Assembly: GCA_946965045.2 (NCBI GenBank)
Contig: OX337242.1
Span: 1,860,001-1,924,000 of the forward strand
Length of the DNA stretch: 64,000 bases
Direction of reading: 5' to 3'
Source: Epithemia pelagica
Taxonomy: Eukaryota; Bacillariophyta; Bacillariophyceae; Surirellales; Surirellaceae
Shown: positions 61,497-64,000 of the stretch, one piece after another
How the letters are laid out: each line of letters opens with the position of its first letter
Position numbering within the stretch: the stretch's first letter is position 1
Notes under the pieces: generated by a model
The model's database searches: none
Told to the model about the DNA's origin: nothing
What the model saw: the letters and a program-made list of their open reading frames with translations, nothing else
Program-made: the position numbers and the translations under genes

Positions 61497-61953
61497 CTAT
61501 TCCATCGTCCTCTTATTCTGGTTATCGTCTCGATCCGGTACCAAGGACGACACATGGGCTTGCAATCGTTCGTATTCGGACAACAAATGAGTCCATCCAC
61601 TGCGTTCCAATTCTTGCTCAAGTTTCCGCAATCGTTTCCAGGTCAAATCGGCCGATGAGTGTCCTCCTCTTGTCGTAGAACTACCCGTAGTGAACTGTTC
61701 GGCGGGAAGGGTTTGCATTTCTCGCAACAGATCCACCAACGAGGATTCCGTTCGTTTGTCACCGACACGACCATGACGACACAAGGCTATCAGGACCTCG
61801 ACATAGGTCACGATGGTGGGTTCCAAGGAAACAACATCATTGGATCCAGTCATGGTGTGGTTGGTATGCTTCTGTTTCGTCTTGCGCATATTGGAATTTG
61901 ATTGTTGTTGTTGTTGCGCCGCCAAGGCTTGTTGTTTCCGAAAGATTTTTAGG
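61497..61953 (-). pseudogene. C-terminal fragment of a PPR protein
   Basis: Encodes LEPTIVTYVEVLIALCRHG and a following helical tail ending near WTHLLSEYERLQAHV. This resembles the C-terminus of the PPR gene at 33491 (IQPTLVSYTGVLVALCLSH and its tail). The upstream part reads ALKIFRKQQALAAQQQQQ back to a point near 61,950 where the frame closes. There the minus strand has TTTTGAACAG, which could be a splice acceptor. Either the rest lies beyond a long intron or the gene is cut by the retroelement that follows. No ATG suits it. Confidence 0.5.
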
Positions 61954-62469
61954 GCTGTTCAAAATAATGAGATATGGTCAGTGAATGAAGAAGTGCGACC
62001 AATATTCAGAACCGGCATTCGGAAGTAGAAGATTCGACCGACAAGAGACGAGTACCATCTTACCATCGTTATTCCACAACAGAACAAATGAACCAATGGG
62101 CCGACCAAGTCTCATTTGGAGCAACGCGTCATCAACAATAACAAACAAGTCCAATACATAGAGAAACGGGATCCTATGGCATCCCATAACTGTCGTCGTC
62201 TAAACATTCTGACAGGCAAGAACGGGCTGGACGACGATACATAGGAGACCAAGATGCAACAAGATCGCAAAAGATCTCCAATCTACTTTATCCAACGGCC
62301 GATGATCCAACGGATCACAGCCATCGCTACGAGTAGAAGTAAAGACTAAGCACACAACTTAACTTTGTTTTACACGGGTTGAGCTCGTTCTTGTTGCCCA
62401 CGGTAGCAGGAAAACAACACGCTTCCTCTGCGCTGTTACAGCTAAAACGTTGTCAATTCATCATCCACC

Positions 62470-63726
62470 ATGGCCGCAAATTTTGCCCTTTCACCCGCTC
62501 ATGCCAACGCCAATCAAGTGATCAACTTCACGACGGCAGGAGGAGCGAAGTTTTACAAGCAAGCGATTCGTGGATTGTACGATAGTGGAGATCTCTACGA
62601 CCTTGAAGCCGACGGACTCAAGACGTTCCTTGATACTCTCCAAGACAGGATCGTTGAACAAAACTGGACTTCGATCTTTGCAATTCCAGAAGCGATCGCT
62701 GCCCCCGCCGCCAATCTTCGTTTGCTCACCAGCGAGTACGGTCGTGTCTCCTTGCAACAAGTCCGTGCCTATGTTGAACACTTCAATGGAGCCAATCGTC
62801 AGACACAGAATGCATACATGGCATACACTTGCATTATGGCATCACTTACCGACGACGCCAAGGCACAGGTCAATATTCGACGCGAAGACTTCACTATCGA
62901 TGGGCGTGGTTCCGGACCCCTTCTCCTCAAGGTTTTGATCTCGTTGGCACATGTGGACACCGAAGCCACCGTTATGGTTCTACGCCAACGCCTGGCTGAC
63001 CTTCACATCTATATTATGGATGTGAACGCGGACATCGCCAAGTTTAACTTCTATGTAGACGAGACGCTTCGGGCTCTCAACGCGTGCGGCGAGCAGACGC
63101 TCGACCTTCTACCGAATCTATTTAAGGCGTACGAAACCGTGAACGACGATAACTTTCTCGAGTTCATTCGTCGCAAGAAGAACGCATATGAAGAAGGAGA
63201 CAATCCAGGACTGACCCCGCGTCAACTAATGAGCGTTGCTCGCACCAAGTACCAGACGCTCGTGGAGCAGAAGAAATGGCAAGCTCTCTCGGCGCGCGAC
63301 CAGAAATTGATCGCACTTGAAGCATCCGTGAATAAACTCAAGGAACAGAAACGCAAGACTAACCCCACTGACCAGAAGAAACAGACAAGCAAAGGGAAGA
63401 CGGACAAGGCAACTGACAACGATAAGGCCTGGCTTACGGTGGGACCAAAGAGTGGTCAGTCCGAGACGAAGGAAGTCAACGGAAAAATGTGGTACTGGTG
63501 CAAGTGGCACGGAAAGTGGTCGACCAACAAAAACCACACGTCCGCAACGTGTAACGGACGTGGTCTGACAGGAGATAAGAAACGGGCCTACGACGCAGCC
63601 CACGAGAACAGCGATGATACCACGTCTGAGAACACGGGAACGAACCCAGGACTCCGCCTTGCTAGCGCCTTAGCCGGTGCTACCCACGATGAAGACGATG
63701 ACAGCGACAACAGCACCGACGAATGA
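62470..63726 (+). CDS. Retroelement gag-like protein
   Basis: 418 residues, ATG at 62470. Mostly helical, with a gag-type central region. A basic Lys-rich segment (LKEQKRKTNPTDQKK) is followed by a small zinc-binding motif, WYWCKWHGKWSTNKNHTSATC, of the C-x2-H-x8-H-x4-C kind. This replaces the CCHC knuckle in many algal and diatom LTR elements. An acidic Thr/Asp-rich tail ends the protein. No protease or polymerase domain is in this frame; the downstream frame from 63956 probably begins pol. Confidence 0.75.
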   Translation: MAANFALSPAHANANQVINFTTAGGAKFYKQAIRGLYDSGDLYDLEADGLKTFLDTLQDRIVEQNWTSIFAIPEAIAAPAANLRLLTSEYGRVSLQQVRAYVEHFNGANRQTQNAYMAYTCIMASLTDDAKAQVNIRREDFTIDGRGSGPLLLKVLISLAHVDTEATVMVLRQRLADLHIYIMDVNADIAKFNFYVDETLRALNACGEQTLDLLPNLFKAYETVNDDNFLEFIRRKKNAYEEGDNPGLTPRQLMSVARTKYQTLVEQKKWQALSARDQKLIALEASVNKLKEQKRKTNPTDQKKQTSKGKTDKATDNDKAWLTVGPKSGQSETKEVNGKMWYWCKWHGKWSTNKNHTSATCNGRGLTGDKKRAYDAAHENSDDTTSENTGTNPGLRLASALAGATHDEDDDSDNSTDE

Positions 63727-63955
63727 CAACCAAACCCGGGATGGTTCCCCGGGCTGCACGACGTGATCAAGCAGCTCGTTTACACAGTATTAGTGACGAT
63801 CCTTTTATCAAGTTACACTATGCTGTGCTACGGGCTATGGTGTCCTAGGTGCTACCACCTGGAGTCAGTCCTAGACTACGTCCAAAGGCTATGCGACTCC
63901 ATAGCGACCTCTCTCGCGACCAAAATCAAAGTGAAGAAGAAACGAAGAATCGACC
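63727..63955. other. Spacer between gag-like frame and next ORF
   Basis: About 230 bp without an open frame, possibly structured. It separates gag from the next start codon, so expression of the downstream frame needs reinitiation, splicing or another mechanism. Confidence 0.35.
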
Positions 63956-64000
63956 ATGGCCGGAGACGACGGAGAACTAACTATACAGGACTCCTCCGGG
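63956..64000 (+). CDS. Start of a downstream retroelement ORF (partial)
   Basis: ATG at 63956 in a good context (CGACCATGG), then MAGDDGELTIQDSSG, open to the window end. Likely the beginning of the pol frame; too short to assign. Confidence 0.4.
   Translation, partial: MAGDDGELTIQDSSG

Larger units (their letters stand above)
61956..64000 (+). mobile_element. Partial LTR retroelement (left end and gag), continues past the window
   Basis: A gag-like frame (62470-63726) is followed by a second frame starting at 63956 that runs off the edge. The left boundary is uncertain. I place it at the TGTTC at 61956, where the PPR frame ends, because copia and gypsy LTRs begin with TG. The second LTR lies outside, so the LTR cannot be checked. 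Confidence 0.5.

Overview
This is nuclear DNA from a eukaryotic alga, most likely a pennate diatom (inferred). Short GT-AG introns, a type II tRNA-Ser(AGA), Gln/Ser/Thr/His-rich low-complexity proteins, a pentatricopeptide protein, fasciclin and SpoU-type proteins, secreted coiled-coil proteins with R-x-L sites, and many DNA and LTR transposons all point that way. No bacterial, organellar or viral replicon features are visible. Many genes are intronless; the FAD monooxygenase, the DEG/ENaC channel and a large membrane-protein gene carry introns whose junctions can be read.

Layout. 0.7-9.5 kb holds host genes: a two-exon FAD monooxygenase, an ankyrin-type protein, a tRNA-Ser, a Cys-module membrane protein and a multi-spanning membrane protein. 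10.02-17.10 kb is a complete 7.1-kb hAT transposon (8-bp target duplication, 12-bp inverted ends) carrying a hAT transposase and, tail-to-tail with it, an endonuclease III-like (HhH-GPD) DNA glycosylase. 17.4-22.2 kb is a multi-exon membrane-protein gene. 22.8-33.0 kb contains a divergent pair of paralogous secreted coiled-coil genes, separated by a ~7-kb DNA element (24.29-31.25 kb) that carries a large DDE transposase, a SET-domain protein, a histone H1 tail-like basic protein and a small unknown protein.

33.5-41.1 kb has a PPR protein and a SpoU/TrmH 2'-O-methyltransferase in divergent orientation, then a possible helical-repeat protein. 42.5-44.0 kb is a two-exon DEG/ENaC-family channel gene. 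A complete Ty1/copia retrotransposon (44.03-50.25 kb, apparently identical 212-bp LTRs, 5-bp target duplication) sits exactly at its start codon, and a decayed copy of the channel's N-terminus lies downstream. 51.3-54.5 kb is a PIF/Harbinger element with its two proteins, followed by an 883-bp non-autonomous hAT-like element. 55.9-61.0 kb carries a METTL21/Methyltransf_16-type methyltransferase and a secreted protein with two FAS1 domains. The window ends in a PPR fragment and the gag region of a further LTR retroelement that continues past the edge.

Main points. Two unrelated DNA transposons here each carry an enzyme that could act on host chromatin or DNA (a DNA glycosylase and a SET methyltransferase). 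The copia element has a primer-binding site complementary to a segment of its own LTR, which suggests Tf1-like self-priming. The copia insertion has put an LTR directly upstream of a channel gene while duplicating its ATG. Functional roles of all cargo genes are inference from family motifs; only boundaries, repeats, motifs and reading frames are read directly from the sequence.
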